Assembly (NCBI GenBank): GCA_039933315.1
Contig: JBDTOI010000099.1
Coordinates: forward strand, 1-14,580
Length of the DNA: 14,580 nt
From: DASXRU01 sp039933315
GTDB lineage: Bacteria > Acidobacteriota > Blastocatellia > Pyrinomonadales > Pyrinomonadaceae
Reading direction: 5' to 3'
Shown here: piece after piece, positions 13,332 to 14,580 of the stretch
How positions within the stretch are numbered: the stretch's first letter is position 1
Layout of the letters: each line of letters starts with the position of its first letter
Position numbers and translations under genes: made by a program
The notes under the pieces: model-generated
Told to the model about the DNA's origin: nothing
Databases searched by the model: none
What the model saw: only the letters and a program-made list of their open reading frames with translations

Positions 13332-13802
13332 ATGCCAACCTGGGCCAAAATACTGATCATTGTGGGACTGGTCATCGTGCTCGGCGTGATCGCAGTTATT
13401 GCGGGCGGCGCTTACTGGTTGTCTCGCAACAAGGACACCCTGATCGCGCGCGGCAAGGCCGAAGTAACCGAGGGCCGGGACCTTGGTCGCACCACAGACA
13501 ATCAGGGATGCGTTGACCAATCGATATTGCGTTATAAGAAGGAGCCGGGGTTCACCACTCTCATTGCCTCGACTCTCTACATGAGGAGTTGCCTGGACGT
13601 TAGCCGGGCCACTCCCGGCTTTTGTGACGAGGTGCCCAGGCAGAACGAGTTCACCAGGAGCGCGCACTGGCGCGCAGCGCAATGTACCAAAGTTAATCTT
13701 ACCGGGGACAATTACTGCCAACAGCTCTTCGCTCCGATTCAGGACTTCTGCGCGAAGGGGCCAATGAGAGAAGACAATGACGAGAACGCAAACACTCCGT
13801 GA
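13332..13802 (+). CDS. Membrane-anchored six-cysteine protein, function unknown
   Basis: The product has 156 residues. AAGGAGA 7 nt before the ATG supports the start. One hydrophobic segment at residues 6-30 (ILIIVGLVIVLGVIAVIAGGAYWL) would anchor the N-terminus in the membrane. The rest is soluble and probably outside, with six cysteines (C60, C87, C98, C118, C129, C140) that could form three disulfides. The C-terminus is acidic and Asn-rich. I recognise no family. The stop overlaps the start of the DUF2071 gene (GTGA), so the two are co-transcribed and probably translationally coupled, but no shared function is evident. Confidence 0.8.
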   Translation: MPTWAKILIIVGLVIVLGVIAVIAGGAYWLSRNKDTLIARGKAEVTEGRDLGRTTDNQGCVDQSILRYKKEPGFTTLIASTLYMRSCLDVSRATPGFCDEVPRQNEFTRSAHWRAAQCTKVNLTGDNYCQQLFAPIQDFCAKGPMREDNDENANTP

Positions 13803-14542
13803 CCGCCGAGCCTACGACGGGCGACCGCCTCGCAATTCGTGAACGGCCCGGTGGCCTGCCACTGATGCATCAGGTCTGGGGCAAGCTGCTCTTCATGCAC
13901 TGGCGCATCGAGGCAAACCTGCTGCGTCCACTAATTCCTGATGGCTTGGAAATTGATACTTTCGACGATTCAGCCTGGATCGCGGTCACGCCCTTTACGA
14001 TGTGGGATATTCGCGGGCTGCCCCCTTTTCTTCCGCCCTTGCCGGGATTCAGCTCGATGCACGAACTGAATGTGCGCACCTACGTTCACCTGAATAGAGT
14101 CCCCGGCGTCTGGTTCTTTTCCCTCGATTGCAATAGCGCCGCCGCCACGCTCGCAGCGCGCACCCTCTATTTCCTGCCGTACTACAACGCTGAGATTGAG
14201 CTGGAGGAGAGTGAAGGGACTATCGACTATTCTTTAGTTCGTAGGGATGCGCCTGCCGCCGAGTTGCAAGCTACGTGGAAAATTGGCGAAGCAATTCCGC
14301 AATCCCAGCCGGGCTCTTTGGAATTCTTTCTGACTGAGCGTTACTGCCTCTACAGCGAAAGCAATCAAGAGCTCCATCGCGCCCGCATTCATCATCCACC
14401 ATGGTCGCTGCAACGAGCGGAGTTGACCTCGTTGCAGTCCACCATGATCGAGTCGCTCGGCTTGCCTACGCCCGCCGGCGATCCCGTGCTGCATTATTCA
14501 GAAGAAATCGCCGTAGACATCTGGCGGCTGAAAACTTTGTAG
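13799..14542 (+). CDS. DUF2071 family protein (YqjF-like)
   Basis: The product has 247 residues and starts at the GTG whose last two bases are shared with the upstream TGA. It has the hallmarks of DUF2071, related to the acetoacetate decarboxylase fold: LLFMHWRIEANLLRPLIPDGLEIDTFDDSAWIAVTPF near the N-terminus, then HELNVRTYVHLNRVPGVWFFSLDCNS, LPYYNAEIEL and a C-terminal VDIWRLKTL. Length matches the family, so it looks complete. The family is widespread and, to my knowledge, has no settled biochemical role; the lysine of true acetoacetate decarboxylases is not obvious here. No signal peptide or membrane segment is seen, so it is probably cytoplasmic. A hairpin overlaps its stop codon. Confidence 0.9.
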   Translation: MTAEPTTGDRLAIRERPGGLPLMHQVWGKLLFMHWRIEANLLRPLIPDGLEIDTFDDSAWIAVTPFTMWDIRGLPPFLPPLPGFSSMHELNVRTYVHLNRVPGVWFFSLDCNSAAATLAARTLYFLPYYNAEIELEESEGTIDYSLVRRDAPAAELQATWKIGEAIPQSQPGSLEFFLTERYCLYSESNQELHRARIHHPPWSLQRAELTSLQSTMIESLGLPTPAGDPVLHYSEEIAVDIWRLKTL

Positions 14543-14567
14543 GGGCGGCACTCCGTGGCCGCCCCTT
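14541..14567 (+). terminator. Hairpin overlapping the DUF2071 stop codon
   Basis: A perfect 9-bp stem, AGGGGCGGC (14541-14549) with GCCGCCCCT (14558-14566), has an 8-nt loop and begins within the TAG stop. The following T-run is poor (TTCTG). It may act as a terminator, but GTAGGGGCGGC...GCCGCCCC is also a common extragenic repeat style. Confidence 0.55.
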
Positions 14568-14580
14568 CTGAATAACGATC

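Overview
The window looks like chromosomal sequence from an Acidobacteriota, most likely the Blastocatellia/Pyrinomonadales side of the phylum. This is inferred from gene style, not from a marker gene: secreted proteins with Ig-like repeats and a WPPNH-containing C-terminal domain, a beta-helix/carboxypeptidase-regulatory/DUF4214 giant, a secreted S9 peptidase, a DUF2071 protein, and GNAT genes beside small DUF6916-like genes. No rRNA, tRNA, CRISPR array or transposase was seen.

Layout. (1) 1-1372: the 3' end of a large Ig-repeat surface protein, then a small exported four-cysteine protein; a hairpin terminator follows each. (2) 1392-6462: a dense cluster of paralogues. Leftward genes are GNAT-1 with DUF6916-like-1, DUF6916-like-2 with GNAT-2, and GNAT-3. 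The rightward operon is a phosphoribosyltransferase-like protein, an aspartyl/prolyl-hydroxylase-type 2OG dioxygenase with a Nif11-like C-terminal domain, and a PAPS-type sulfotransferase. Between the two DUF6916-like genes lies a scar, the 5' end of a second dioxygenase gene joined to the 3' tail of a second GNAT-3-like gene, so the cassette was once duplicated and then collapsed. (3) 6688-7161 (minus): an N-terminal PqqD-like domain, an internal twin-arginine-like export signal, and a C-terminal tail of about 29 residues with the six-cysteine C-C-CC-C-C pattern of inhibitor-cystine-knot (knottin) peptides. (4) 7264-10560 (minus): the 1098-residue secreted beta-helix/DUF4214 protein. (5) 11101-13131: a secreted S9 serine peptidase with a seven-bladed propeller. 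(6) 13132-14580: an extragenic inverted repeat, a membrane-anchored six-cysteine protein and a DUF2071 protein.

How the genes may work together. The most interesting reading is that 3.4-7.2 kb encodes a peptide-tailoring system. PqqD-like and Nif11-like domains are both known from ribosomally made, post-translationally modified peptide (RiPP) pathways, as recognition elements and leader-type domains. Here one is fused to a knottin-like exported tail and the other to a hydroxylase that is translationally coupled to a sulfotransferase. The link between the PqqD-knottin gene and the hydroxylase/sulfotransferase operon rests on proximity and domain logic; nothing in the sequence proves it. The remaining genes look like ordinary accessory content for this kind of bacterium.
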